This document shows, one piece after another, positions 1-7,658 of a stretch of DNA of 37,027 nucleotides. Each line of letters opens with the position of its first letter. Position 1 is the stretch's first letter. The stretch covers positions 1 to 37,027 of the forward strand of contig JAEDOC010000003.1 of assembly GCA_016302185.1 (NCBI GenBank). Direction: 5' to 3'. This DNA is from Clostridium sp. (GTDB lineage Bacteria; Bacillota; Clostridia; Lachnospirales; Lachnospiraceae). The notes below the pieces were generated by a model. The model ran no database searches and was not told the origin of the DNA. It worked only from the letters and a program-made list of their open reading frames with translations. The translations under genes were made by a program, and so were the position numbers.

Positions 1-14
1 AGGCAAAGCGAGCC

Positions 15-983
15 ATGGATGCGGCGGCAAAGGAGCTGGAGCAGAGGATCCTGGGGGAAAATCCCTCTTTACAGGAGGTCCGCAGGCCGCTTCTTCTGGT
101 GACCTGGCTGGAGGAGTACGGTATCTCCGTGGAGTGGGAACCGGAGGATCGGGAGCTGCTCGGCGCGGATGGTACGGTAACGGGATCAGACTGCCCGGAG
201 AGCGGCCAAAAGACGTGGCTGGCTGCCCGCTTAACGGCGGGAGACTACAGTGCAGAGTACCGGTTTCCGTTGACGGTATATCCGCCGCTTCAGACAGAGC
301 AGGAACAGCAAAGAGAACGGTTTCTTATGCTGCTGCGGCAGATGGAGGAACAGCAGAGAACCAGGGCAGAGCTTGTCCTTCCCCGGGAATATGAGGGGAA
401 GGAGCTGCATTACCGGAGAAAAGAGGATCGTTCCTTTCTGCTTTTTCCCGTTCTGGGAATTGCCGCGGCTCTGCTTCTGCCTGTTCTGGAAAGACAGAAG
501 GAACAGGAGCGAAGAAAGGCCAGAGAGCGGTCCATGCTTCTGGATTATCCGGAAATTGTATCGAAGCTGGTGGTATTTTCCGGTGCAGGGCTGCCGGTGC
601 GGAAGGCCTGGGAGCGGATCGTATGGGATTATGAGCAAAAGGGCGGTGAACCCCGGCCCGCGTATGAGGAGATGGCAGGTGCGTATCATCGGATGCAGCG
701 GGGCATGCCGGAGCTGTATGCCTACGCGGACTTTGGAAAACGGTGCTGCCTGATGCCCTACCGCAAGCTGTCCGGTCTTCTGGAGCAAAATGTGCGGAAA
801 GGCTCGGAGAGTCTCCGGCTTGCGCTGGAGGAAGAGCTGGAGAATGCGTTTGAAGAGCAGAAAACCATGGTCCGCCGAATGGGCGAAGAGGCGTCGGCAA
901 AGCTGTTGTTTCCGCTGTTTCTGCTTTTGGCGGTTGTTATGATTCTGGTGTCGGTTCCGGCTTTTTTGTCCTTTGGCCTGTAG
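15..983 (+). CDS. TadC-like type II secretion F-domain protein of the Tad pilus (5' end uncertain)
   Basis: Inner-membrane platform protein of a Tad/Flp type IVb pilus machine, expected to work with TadB and the CpaF/TadA ATPase, which must lie upstream of the window. Counting from the ATG at 15 (322 aa), residues 1-135 form a charged cytoplasmic region, 140-157 a membrane segment, about 178-290 a T2SSF-like domain (it opens with the D-Y-P-E-I pattern and contains a YRKLSGLLEQ stretch), and 297-317 a terminal membrane helix. The frame is open to the left edge and there is no Shine-Dalgarno in front of 15, so the true start may be outside the window. The flp pilin gene follows after about 60 bases. 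The family assignment rests on the C-terminal half and the gene context; the N-terminal part is not one I recognise. Confidence 0.75.
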   Translation: MDAAAKELEQRILGENPSLQEVRRPLLLVTWLEEYGISVEWEPEDRELLGADGTVTGSDCPESGQKTWLAARLTAGDYSAEYRFPLTVYPPLQTEQEQQRERFLMLLRQMEEQQRTRAELVLPREYEGKELHYRRKEDRSFLLFPVLGIAAALLLPVLERQKEQERRKARERSMLLDYPEIVSKLVVFSGAGLPVRKAWERIVWDYEQKGGEPRPAYEEMAGAYHRMQRGMPELYAYADFGKRCCLMPYRKLSGLLEQNVRKGSESLRLALEEELENAFEEQKTMVRRMGEEASAKLLFPLFLLLAVVMILVSVPAFLSFGL

Positions 984-1045
984 TGCGGCGGGACACGAAA
1001 AAGGCCGGCATCCGGTTCTTAAAAGGAAAAGGAGGGAAAGAAAGA

Positions 1046-1237
1046 ATGAGAAAAGAGAATATAAAAACGGTGCTCCGAGAGTTCTGGGCGGAGGAGGATG
1101 GAGTTGCTACGATTGAAATTATACTCATTTTAGTTGTTTGTATCGGATTAGTGCTTATTTTTAAGAAACAGATCAATACACTTCTTGACAATATCTTCAA
1201 ACAGATTAACAGCAAATCAAAGGAAGTTTATGGATAG
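1046..1237 (+). CDS. Flp-type class IVb pilin
   Basis: Small major-pilin candidate of 63 aa. The sequence E-E-D-G-V-A-T-I-E followed by an uninterrupted hydrophobic run is the class IVb prepilin pattern: cleavage after Gly, with Glu at position +5 of the mature protein. The +6 residue is Ile rather than the usual Tyr, as in the Flp1-like pilins of Firmicutes. After cleavage the mature pilin would be about 40 residues, essentially one helix. The start at 1046 is chosen because GGAGGG lies just upstream at 1031-1036; an in-frame extension back to 983 has no ribosome site. The prepilin peptidase encoded at 4188 is the obvious processing enzyme. Confidence 0.85.
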   Translation: MRKENIKTVLREFWAEEDGVATIEIILILVVCIGLVLIFKKQINTLLDNIFKQINSKSKEVYG

Positions 1238-3194
1238 TCTGTGGGGAAAGCGCTGCAAGGAGGAGGCCCGGAAGACGGGGGGTGCTCTGAATGGAACAGG
1301 TCTGAATGGGACAATCACGGTATTTCTAAGCCTGATTCTGACCTGTATCTGTGCGCTGCTCTGCGGTCTCTTTGAGTCAGCCCGTCTGGCCGGAAGCGGC
1401 TGGTATCTGCAGATGTCCTTAAATTCAGCGGTGGATTCGGTAATGAGCTGTTATCACCGGGAAGCCTGGGAGCGGTACCGGCTCTTTCTCCTGGAATATG
1501 ACACGGAGCAGCAGCTGGCTTCGGAGGTGGAATCGTATCTGCTTCCCTATCTGGAGGAGGCGCCGTACTATCCGCTGAATGACCGATCGCTTTCGGTGTC
1601 TGTGTCCGGGAGAATTACGGATCAGAACGGGAAATACCTGGAACAGGAGATTGTGGACTATATGAAATACGGCGTTTGGGGGCTGGAACAGGAGACAGAA
1701 ACACTTCCTGAGCTTCTGGAAGGTCTCTGTGAGGCAGAAGGCTTTGAAACGATTGCGGAACGGTATCAGGAGAATGGAAGAAAGGTTCTGAAGCTGGAGA
1801 AAATGCTGGATCAGCTGGGGGACAGCTTTCGAAAGCAGAAGGAGGAAGTGAGAGAGGGACGGCAGGCACTGGCCCGCTGCAGCGGCTCTGGATTTTTCGC
1901 GTCAGCAAAGAAACTGGAAAAGGAGCTGAAGAAGGTTCCGAAGCTGGTGGAGTCTTATGAGGCGGAGGCGGATCGCCTGCGGGCACAGCTTGACGTATCC
2001 GAGGCAGAGGCCGGGACGCTGCGACAGGATCTGAAGGCGGGAACCTGGAGTCTGGCATCCGAGGAGATGGATCAGTACCGTTCTTACGTAGAGGAAGAGG
2101 GAAGCCGCCGCAGAGAAGTCCGGGAGACTGTGCCGGAGGCAGAGAGAAACCTTGCGGTTCTTGAGAGAGCGATGGATAAGGCCGAGGAGGTTCAGGAATA
2201 CATTGACTCCTGGGAATCAGATTCCGGGGAGGATTCGGAAGACGAGCTGGACGAGGAGGCGCTGTGGCAGCAGGTAACGGAGATTCTGGATGCGTTTCAG
2301 GAAGACTCTCGTTTTGAAAGATCGGGGATTCAGGATAAAAAGAAGATGAATGTGCTGGAGTCGGTCAGTCGGCTGGCGGGGACGGATCTGCTGACGCTCT
2401 GTGTTCCGGAAGGAACAAGGATTTCTTCGGCCTGGCTGGATACCGCGGATCTGCCGTCCGGAACCGGGAACGGGGAGGAGCGCGTACGCTTCACGGGTTC
2501 CGGAACCCGATTGGTTTCGGAATTGCGGAACCGGGCACTGATGGCAGAGTATGCCTCTTATTATTTTCCGCAGTTCTTGACCTCTTCGCCTTCCGGAGAA
2601 TTGGTGTATGAACAGGAATATCTTCTGTTCGGGGAAGCGTCGGATCGGGAAAATGCGAAAAAGACGGTCAACCGGCTGATTGGAGTGCGGGAAGCGGTCA
2701 ACCTTCTTACGATTCTGGGAGATGCCGGACTGCGCGGGGAAGCGGAGGCAATGGCAGCTGCGATTACCGGAGCTGCAGCCATCAGCCCGCTGACCGGTGT
2801 TGTGACCTTTTTCGTAATGACAGTCTGGGCATTTGCGGAGTCGGTAGAAGAGGTGAGAAGTCTTCTGGCAGGAGAAAGGATTCCCTTCGTAAAGCAGGCA
2901 GAGCAGTGGCGGGTTTCTCTTACGGGGCTGGCTGAAGGCGGCATCCGGGGCCCGGAACTAATCGGGGAAGAGAAAGAAGCTTCTGGATATTCCTATCAGG
3001 ATTGGCTGAAGCTGTTTTTCCTTCTGCAGGATCAGGCAGAACTGCGGTATCGGATGATGGATCTGGTGCAGAAGAATCTTCGCAGGGCAGAACCGGAATT
3101 TCGCATGAAACACTGTGCCTTTCGTCTGGAAGCAGAGGTTTATGGGGAAGGCCCTCTTGTTCCCATCCGGCGTACCGCCGTGCAGGAATATTGA
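1230..3194 (+). CDS. DUF5702-type Tad-locus pseudopilin-like protein
   Basis: Long (654 aa) membrane-anchored protein of the Tad operon. A prepilin-like N-terminus (N-G-T-I-T-V-F) leads into a single hydrophobic segment at about 28-49, and the rest should lie outside the membrane. Residues about 180-345 are rich in Glu, Lys, Gln and Leu and look like a long coiled coil. A hydrophobic, Ala-rich stretch follows near 500-540, then a mixed C-terminal region. I recognise it as the DUF5702 type that accompanies Tad loci in Lachnospiraceae; its exact role is not known to me, and a minor structural or assembly component is likely. The ATG at 1230 overlaps the pilin stop codon and has AGGAAG seven bases upstream, which suggests translational coupling. 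The Glu+5 of true pilins is absent. Confidence 0.75.
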   Translation: MDSLWGKRCKEEARKTGGALNGTGLNGTITVFLSLILTCICALLCGLFESARLAGSGWYLQMSLNSAVDSVMSCYHREAWERYRLFLLEYDTEQQLASEVESYLLPYLEEAPYYPLNDRSLSVSVSGRITDQNGKYLEQEIVDYMKYGVWGLEQETETLPELLEGLCEAEGFETIAERYQENGRKVLKLEKMLDQLGDSFRKQKEEVREGRQALARCSGSGFFASAKKLEKELKKVPKLVESYEAEADRLRAQLDVSEAEAGTLRQDLKAGTWSLASEEMDQYRSYVEEEGSRRREVRETVPEAERNLAVLERAMDKAEEVQEYIDSWESDSGEDSEDELDEEALWQQVTEILDAFQEDSRFERSGIQDKKKMNVLESVSRLAGTDLLTLCVPEGTRISSAWLDTADLPSGTGNGEERVRFTGSGTRLVSELRNRALMAEYASYYFPQFLTSSPSGELVYEQEYLLFGEASDRENAKKTVNRLIGVREAVNLLTILGDAGLRGEAEAMAAAITGAAAISPLTGVVTFFVMTVWAFAESVEEVRSLLAGERIPFVKQAEQWRVSLTGLAEGGIRGPELIGEEKEASGYSYQDWLKLFFLLQDQAELRYRMMDLVQKNLRRAEPEFRMKHCAFRLEAEVYGEGPLVPIRRTAVQEY

Positions 3195-3199
3195 AGCAT

Positions 3200-3326
3200 C
3201 CGTAGGATGGGGCGCAATGCCCTCTTTCAGGAAACAAAAAAATATGTGCCTCTCCAAGTACATGAAAGCTCAAACAGAATGAAAAGAAAAAATGCCTGAA
3301 AGAGGGTGTTGCGTCCTGTCTTACGG
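3200..3326 (+). other. Long RNA hairpin (32-bp stem, 63-nt loop) inside the Tad operon
   Basis: Arms 3200-3231 and 3295-3326 are inverted repeats. Read as plus-strand RNA, all 32 positions pair without a bulge: 26 Watson-Crick pairs and six G-U pairs. The inner 12 bp (CCCTCTTTCAGG with its partner) are perfect. The six differences between the arms would be A-C mismatches on the minus strand, so the structure belongs to the operon transcript. The loop 3232-3294 is A-rich and may hold a small extra stem (ATGTG with TACAT). There is no U-run after the stem, so it does not look like a classic terminator. It occupies the only sizeable gap between genes of the Tad cluster. Confidence 0.8.
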
Positions 3327-3365
3327 CGAACAGGGAGATGCAGATTACCGAAACGGAGTGGAGGG

Positions 3366-4181
3366 ATGGAAGAAATGAGGAGGAAAAAGAGGAAAACGCT
3401 GCCTGCGCTGCAGGGAAGCTTATCGGTGGAGGCTGCGCTCAGTCTTACCCTGTTTTTCTTTTTTCTTCTGCTTTTGGCGGTACCCATGGAGTTATTACAT
3501 ACCCAGAGGAAGATCCAGATGGTACTGGAAACAGCATCCAGGGACATAAGCCGTCAGGCGTGGATGTACCGTCAGGAGGAGACACAGGACTCGGATCTGA
3601 GCGCCCTGTTTTCGCAGACGGCAGCGGCGTTTTCTCTGGAGCAGAAGATCCGGGCCGCTGTGGGAGACAAAAAGCTGGAATCGCTTCACTGTCAGGCAAC
3701 ACAGATCTCTTCTGACGGAGAAGTGATTGATCTGAGAGCGGAGTACCGGCTGAAGCTGCCGTTTACCGTATTTGCGCTGGACAGTATCCCGTTTTCCGCA
3801 CGCAGCCGGAGACGGGGATGGATAGGGAGAGAGGGCGGCAATTTTGGATGTGATAAGGAGCTAGATGGTGCAGAACGCATGGTTTTTGTAGGTCGGGATT
3901 CCACCCGCTATCACCTTTCGGCAGAATGCCATTATCTGTCCAATCAGATGCAGCCGGTGGCATTGACCTCCATTCGTGATCGAAAAAGCACAGCCGGTTT
4001 CCATTATCAGCCCTGCCATGTCTGCGGCTCGGAAGCGGGGGCAACGGTCTACATTTTTCCCAATGGGGAGGTGTATCACAGCCGGCCGGACTGCCCGTCG
4101 GTGGGATATTATATCCGAAGAGTTCCACTGTCGGAGGCGGAGCATCTGGGCCCCTGTTCTTATTGCGGCGGAAAGGAATGA
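3366..4181 (+). CDS. TadE-like pseudopilin with two C-terminal Cys/His modules
   Basis: Minor pseudopilin of the Tad apparatus (271 aa). Residues 16-22 read Q-G-S-L-S-V-E, a prepilin site with Glu at +5, followed by a Phe/Leu-rich membrane helix to about 40. Residues 50-170 are a beta-rich pilin-like body. The last ~99 residues are unusual: two copies of a module made of Y-H-x4-C, a linker and P-C-x2-C (His183, Cys188, Cys217, Cys220; and His238, Cys243, Cys264, Cys267), each with the spacing expected of a small metal site or a disulfide unit. The start at 3366 has GGAG seven bases upstream; 3375 is an alternative, and in-frame codons back to 3306 fall inside the hairpin element. The prepilin peptidase gene follows after six bases. 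Confidence 0.75.
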   Translation: MEEMRRKKRKTLPALQGSLSVEAALSLTLFFFFLLLLAVPMELLHTQRKIQMVLETASRDISRQAWMYRQEETQDSDLSALFSQTAAAFSLEQKIRAAVGDKKLESLHCQATQISSDGEVIDLRAEYRLKLPFTVFALDSIPFSARSRRRGWIGREGGNFGCDKELDGAERMVFVGRDSTRYHLSAECHYLSNQMQPVALTSIRDRKSTAGFHYQPCHVCGSEAGATVYIFPNGEVYHSRPDCPSVGYYIRRVPLSEAEHLGPCSYCGGKE

Positions 4182-4187
4182 ATCGGA

Positions 4188-4631
4188 ATGAGGGAAATCT
4201 TATTTACTGTCTTTTTGGGACTTGCGGCGCGGCAGGATCAAAAAAAACGGAAAATCCCGGTAACCATGTTTTTGTGGTTTGGGCTGCCGGGAATATTGGT
4301 ATGGTTTATCACTGCTTTTTCCGGAACCTCACTGCATGCGGCGGTGCTTGGCTTCCTGCCGGGAGTGTTCTGTCTGTTTCTCTCTTATGGAACCCGCGGC
4401 GCCATCGGAGCCGGGGACGGCTGCTTCTTTCTGGCGGCAGCGCTTTATCTGCCATGGAAGCAGGTGTGGATCTTATTATTGGGAGGTTTCTTATGGTGCA
4501 GCGTGGGAAGTCTGTATATTTTGGGCAAAGGGCTGCTTCAGGGCAGAGCGGTGCGTGGAGTCCGTCTTCCTTTTCTTCCGTTTCTGCTTCCTGTCTGGCT
4601 GGGGATTCTGTGCAGTCAGGTCAGGAGCTGA
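4188..4631 (+). CDS. Prepilin peptidase of the Tad locus (TadV/CpaA type, A24 family)
   Basis: Membrane aspartyl protease that removes the leader of the Flp pilin and TadE-like pseudopilins. The 147-aa protein is almost wholly hydrophobic. The two catalytic aspartates expected of the A24 family are visible: Asp17 in A-R-Q-D with K-R-K-I-P after it, and Asp77 in the G-A-G-D motif (74-77). The length fits the short TadV/CpaA form, which lacks the methyltransferase domain of PilD. It starts six bases after the TadE-like gene, and its end overlaps the start of the second TadE-like gene, so the operon is tightly packed. Confidence 0.85.
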   Translation: MREILFTVFLGLAARQDQKKRKIPVTMFLWFGLPGILVWFITAFSGTSLHAAVLGFLPGVFCLFLSYGTRGAIGAGDGCFFLAAALYLPWKQVWILLLGGFLWCSVGSLYILGKGLLQGRAVRGVRLPFLPFLLPVWLGILCSQVRS

Positions 4632-5032
4632 AGGGAAGCATAACGGTGGAGGCATCTCTGGTCATGTCCTTTACGCTTCTCTTTCTTGCAGTAATGCTTC
4701 TGGGAATCTTTGAGATTCACAGCCGGGTGGCCGGTAGTTTTGTTCTGCAGGAGGCTCTGGAGCAATGGGTATATCTGGATACCTGTCCTGAGAGCGAGAT
4801 AGAAGAAACGGCACTGCGGCGGCTGCAGACGTTTTACTTCTGCGGCGATGGAAGATTGTGGCTGGAGGCCGGAGAAACGCGCTGCAGCGGAGTAATAGAG
4901 CTGCCGGCGCGGACAGAGATTTCCGTGAAGGAATATCATCCGGAGGTCACGATGCGCCTGTGGGCGGCAGTACAGGATGGAAGCGGGAGGGAGAAAGGTG
5001 GAAGTACGTTACAGGAGAGAGATGAACCATAA
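4610..5032 (+). CDS. Second TadE-like pseudopilin (probable GTG start)
   Basis: Short pseudopilin (140 aa). Near the N-terminus it reads K-G-S-I-T-V-E-A-S, a prepilin cleavage site with Glu at +5, then a single membrane helix and an external domain containing a few cysteines. No ATG lies at a sensible place. The open frame runs back to 4163, but there it only shadows the prepilin peptidase gene. The GTG at 4610, preceded by GGGGA at 4601-4605 in part and overlapping the peptidase gene by 22 bases, gives the N-terminus expected from the family. Overlap with both neighbours argues for translational coupling within the Tad operon. Start confidence is moderate; identity as TadE-like is fairly firm. 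Confidence 0.7.
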   Translation: MQSGQELKGSITVEASLVMSFTLLFLAVMLLGIFEIHSRVAGSFVLQEALEQWVYLDTCPESEIEETALRRLQTFYFCGDGRLWLEAGETRCSGVIELPARTEISVKEYHPEVTMRLWAAVQDGSGREKGGSTLQERDEP

Positions 5033-6425
5033 CTATATGATTATTGATGCGCCGGTACAGGAGCCGGGGTACGAGTGCCGTATGCTGGCAGGAAATCATA
5101 TTGAGGGGCTGTTGAAATTCCGGGTGCGCTACGGAGAAGAAAAACGGGAATTTTATTATGAAATCACGTCCCGCCAGCCGCTTCTCCGGGTTCTGGAGAA
5201 GAGAAAAGTCACCGGAGAAGAAATTCGAAGGATTCTGCTGGCGGTGGTGACGGTCATGCGCCGGATCGAAGAATATCTGTTGCCGGCAGAACAGCTGCTT
5301 CTGGCTCCGGAGTTCCTCTATGTAGAACCGGATTCCTTTGATGTGAAGCTCTGTCTTCTTCCCGGCCATACCTCCGACTGGCCCGGGGAGCTTTCGGCGC
5401 TGCTTCAGTATCTCCTGGAACAGGCGGATCCCCAGGATAAGGAGGCACTGGTTCTTGCCTATCATCTGTATCAGGAAAGCCTAAAAGAAAACTATGGGGC
5501 AGCGAATTTGATGAAATATCTGGCGCCGCCGGAAGCACCGGTATCAGAAAAATGGCCCTCTGCGGGGGAGAACATTGCCGGAGAAGAGAGGTTTTTTTCG
5601 GAAACTTCTTTTTCGGAAGGCGAAAAACTTCCTGCAAAGGAAGAACGGTTTGGAGAGGAAGAAAGATTTCGGGAAAGGGCGGAGAAAGAAGAAAATATCC
5701 GGCCGGCTCCGCCCCGCCGGCGAAGCGGGTGGCCTGTGGTTAGAAATGGCGTTTTTATCCTTCTGGGAGCGGAGGTAGTACTCTGGTATCTGAGAGGAAC
5801 AGAGGGGCTGCGAAGCTATGGTGTGTTTCCTGTTATTGGCTTTTTCGTAGTTCTGGCTGGAAATCTGCTTCTGGAAACCGGAAAAAAGAGTTCTAATTAT
5901 GGTGGAAGAACGCATAGAATAGAAGTAGAAAAGAATGAATACGTGGATGCTGACAGGATGAGCCCGGAGCAGCAAAAGAATTCGGGAACGGAAGCTTCTT
6001 CCTGGGAAATGCGGACGGAAAGCGAGGAGGATTACCGGGATCGGGTGCGGAAAAGAGAGGAAGAGGAGATGAAGAAAAGCCGGGAGGAAGGAACCGTTCT
6101 GCTGGCGGATCTGGGAGAAGCGAAAGGGCTCGGAAGACTGGAACCGCTGGATCGGGAGGCGGAACCCATAGAGATTCCCTACGTTCCGTTTATCATTGGA
6201 AAGCATCCGCAGCTGACGGATTACTGCCTCCCGCGGCCGACGGTCAGCCGGCTTCACGTGCGAATCGATCAGAAGGAACATGTCTGTATCGTCACAGATT
6301 TGAATTCGACCAACGGAACCACCGTGAACGGATATGCCTTACAGGCAAACGAAACGGTCAGCATCAAGACCGGGGACACGATCTATCTGGCGGATGTGGG
6401 CTTTCGGTTTTATGAGAAAGGATAA
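4998..6425 (+). CDS. DUF6382/FHA-domain membrane protein of the Tad locus
   Basis: Signalling or scaffold protein (475 aa). Residues 1-180 match the DUF6382 type as I know it (start V-E-V-R-Y-R-R-E-M-N-H-N-Y). A low-complexity Glu-rich linker follows, then two membrane helices at about 246-265 and 274-293, another charged linker, and a C-terminal FHA domain at 393-475 with the conserved pieces I-I-G-K, S-R-L-H and S-T-N-G-T. FHA domains bind phosphothreonine, so Ser/Thr kinase input to the pilus machinery is a reasonable inference. The GTG at 4998 is preferred because GGGAGGGAG precedes it and it yields the usual family N-terminus; ATG 5022 with GGAG is the alternative. Either start overlaps the previous gene. 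Confidence 0.8.
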   Translation: MEVRYRREMNHNYMIIDAPVQEPGYECRMLAGNHIEGLLKFRVRYGEEKREFYYEITSRQPLLRVLEKRKVTGEEIRRILLAVVTVMRRIEEYLLPAEQLLLAPEFLYVEPDSFDVKLCLLPGHTSDWPGELSALLQYLLEQADPQDKEALVLAYHLYQESLKENYGAANLMKYLAPPEAPVSEKWPSAGENIAGEERFFSETSFSEGEKLPAKEERFGEEERFRERAEKEENIRPAPPRRRSGWPVVRNGVFILLGAEVVLWYLRGTEGLRSYGVFPVIGFFVVLAGNLLLETGKKSSNYGGRTHRIEVEKNEYVDADRMSPEQQKNSGTEASSWEMRTESEEDYRDRVRKREEEEMKKSREEGTVLLADLGEAKGLGRLEPLDREAEPIEIPYVPFIIGKHPQLTDYCLPRPTVSRLHVRIDQKEHVCIVTDLNSTNGTTVNGYALQANETVSIKTGDTIYLADVGFRFYEKG

Positions 6426-6548
6426 AAATAAGGGAAATTTTCAGACAAATTGAATTTGTGACCAAAAACCATAAATTAATGTAAAAAATTTTGAATCTAC
6501 ATGAATTTCGGGTTTTTGCAATTTTGGATAGAAGAACCTGTAACGCTG

Positions 6549-6557
6549 TGTTATAAT
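6549..6557 (+). promoter_or_regulatory. Extended -10 promoter for rhomboid-HIT-sigma operon
   Basis: TGTTATAAT is a perfect extended -10 element (TG-N-TATAAT, hexamer 6552-6557). No good -35 is present at 17 bases. Predicted transcription starts near 6564, leaving a short leader with GAGG at 6567-6570 before ATG 6580. The region upstream (6426-6548) is AT-rich and otherwise empty. Confidence 0.65.
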
Positions 6558-6579
6558 GACCTCATCGAGGATAACACAA

Positions 6580-7233
6580 ATGGAAAAAAAAGGAAATAGA
6601 GCTTATATAAACGGAGCCATTATCATACTGAATATCGTTTATTTTCTATATCTTGAGATCGCAGGCTCCTCTGAGAATTCCCTGTTCATGATTGAAAAAG
6701 GGGCATTGTATCTGCCGCTTTTGATAGAGAAAAAACAGTATTACCGTCTGATTACCTCCGTTTTTATGCATTTTGGAATTAATCATCTGCTGAATAATAT
6801 GCTGGTGTTATTTGTTCTTGGTGATAACCTGGAGCGGGCGCTGGGCCATCTCAAATACCTGCTGTTTTATCTTTTATGCGGGGTGGGCGCCAATTGTATT
6901 TCGGTGGCGTTTGATGTGCTTACGCTGCAGCCGGTGGGCGCTTCGGTTTCCGCGGGCGCCTCGGGAGCGATCTTCGGCGTGGTAGGGGGACTTGCCGTAG
7001 CCGTAGCCAAGAACCGGGGCAGGCTGGAGGATTTAAGCAGCCGTCAGCTGCTGGTTCTTCTTCTGGTCAGCCTGTATCATGGAATGACCAGTGTGGGAGT
7101 CAACAATGCAGCCCATGTGGGCGGCCTGATATGTGGGATTTTTCTGGGCCTTCTTCTTTACAGAAAGCCCGGTAAAAATAAAAGAATGTATGGATACCAA
7201 AGAAATGAGGAGGAGAGTGATACAAGATGGTAG
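6580..7233 (+). CDS. Rhomboid family intramembrane serine protease
   Basis: Polytopic membrane protease (217 aa) that cleaves transmembrane substrates within the bilayer. Rhomboid hallmarks are present: an H-F-G-I-N-H-L-L-N-N segment, the serine motif G-A-S-G (Ser128) followed by I-F-G, and the catalytic histidine His179 in N-N-A-A-H-V-G-G near the last helix. Six hydrophobic stretches fit the basic bacterial rhomboid core with no extra domain. An ATG at 6556 overlaps the -10 element, so the start at 6580 is chosen. The stop overlaps the ATG of the HIT gene (ATGGTAG), which points to coupled translation. Its substrate cannot be told from the sequence. Confidence 0.9.
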   Translation: MEKKGNRAYINGAIIILNIVYFLYLEIAGSSENSLFMIEKGALYLPLLIEKKQYYRLITSVFMHFGINHLLNNMLVLFVLGDNLERALGHLKYLLFYLLCGVGANCISVAFDVLTLQPVGASVSAGASGAIFGVVGGLAVAVAKNRGRLEDLSSRQLLVLLLVSLYHGMTSVGVNNAAHVGGLICGIFLGLLLYRKPGKNKRMYGYQRNEEESDTRW

Positions 7234-7649
7234 ATCAGAATTGTATTTTCTGTAAGATTGCTGGAGGAGAGATTCCTTCCTCTACTGTGTATGAAGATGA
7301 GGATTTCCGGGTGATTCTGGATCTGGGTCCCGCATCAAAGGGACATGCTCTGATTCTTCCGAAGCAGCACTATAAGGATTTATGTGAGCTGGATGAGGCG
7401 ATTGCCGCGAAGGTGATGCCGCTGGCCGCAAAGATCGGAAAGGCAATGAAAAAATCGCTGGGCTGCGCCGGATTCAATGTGGTTCAGAACAACGGAACCG
7501 AAGCCGGACAGACCGTGTTCCATTTCCATGTACATATCATTCCGAGATATGAAGGCGGTCCGTCCATGGTGACCTGGGATCCGGGCAAGGCGGAGCCGGA
7601 GGAACTGGCGAAGATAAGCGCGACGATCAGAGAAGCGATAGAAGCATAG
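7227..7649 (+). CDS. HIT family protein (HinT-like nucleotide hydrolase)
   Basis: Histidine-triad protein of 140 aa, expected to hydrolyse purine nucleoside phosphoramidates or related dinucleotides in the cytoplasm. The triad H-F-H-V-H-I-I is at 99-105 and a zinc-type C-I-F-C pair sits at residues 6-9, as in many bacterial HIT proteins. GAGGAGG precedes the ATG, which overlaps the rhomboid stop. Length and motif order are normal for the family. The association with a rhomboid and a sigma factor is by position only. Confidence 0.92.
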   Translation: MVDQNCIFCKIAGGEIPSSTVYEDEDFRVILDLGPASKGHALILPKQHYKDLCELDEAIAAKVMPLAAKIGKAMKKSLGCAGFNVVQNNGTEAGQTVFHFHVHIIPRYEGGPSMVTWDPGKAEPEELAKISATIREAIEA

Positions 7650-7658
7650 GAGATGGGT

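Noticed and set aside
231..900. Overlapping minus-strand ORFs inside the TadC-like gene
   Set aside because: They mirror a coding region with biased codon use, lack ribosome sites and resemble no protein family.
3200..3326. Small transposable element (MITE) with 32-bp inverted ends
   Set aside because: No target-site duplication is visible, no second copy occurs in the window, and the arm differences are all compatible with plus-strand RNA pairing.
4163..4609. Long open frame leading into the second TadE-like gene
   Set aside because: It overlaps the prepilin peptidase gene in another frame, whose catalytic motifs are clear; only the part from 4610 carries pilin features.
6556..6579. ATG 6556 as the rhomboid start
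   Set aside because: It lies on the -10 element, so it would be upstream of the likely transcript start, and it has no ribosome site.
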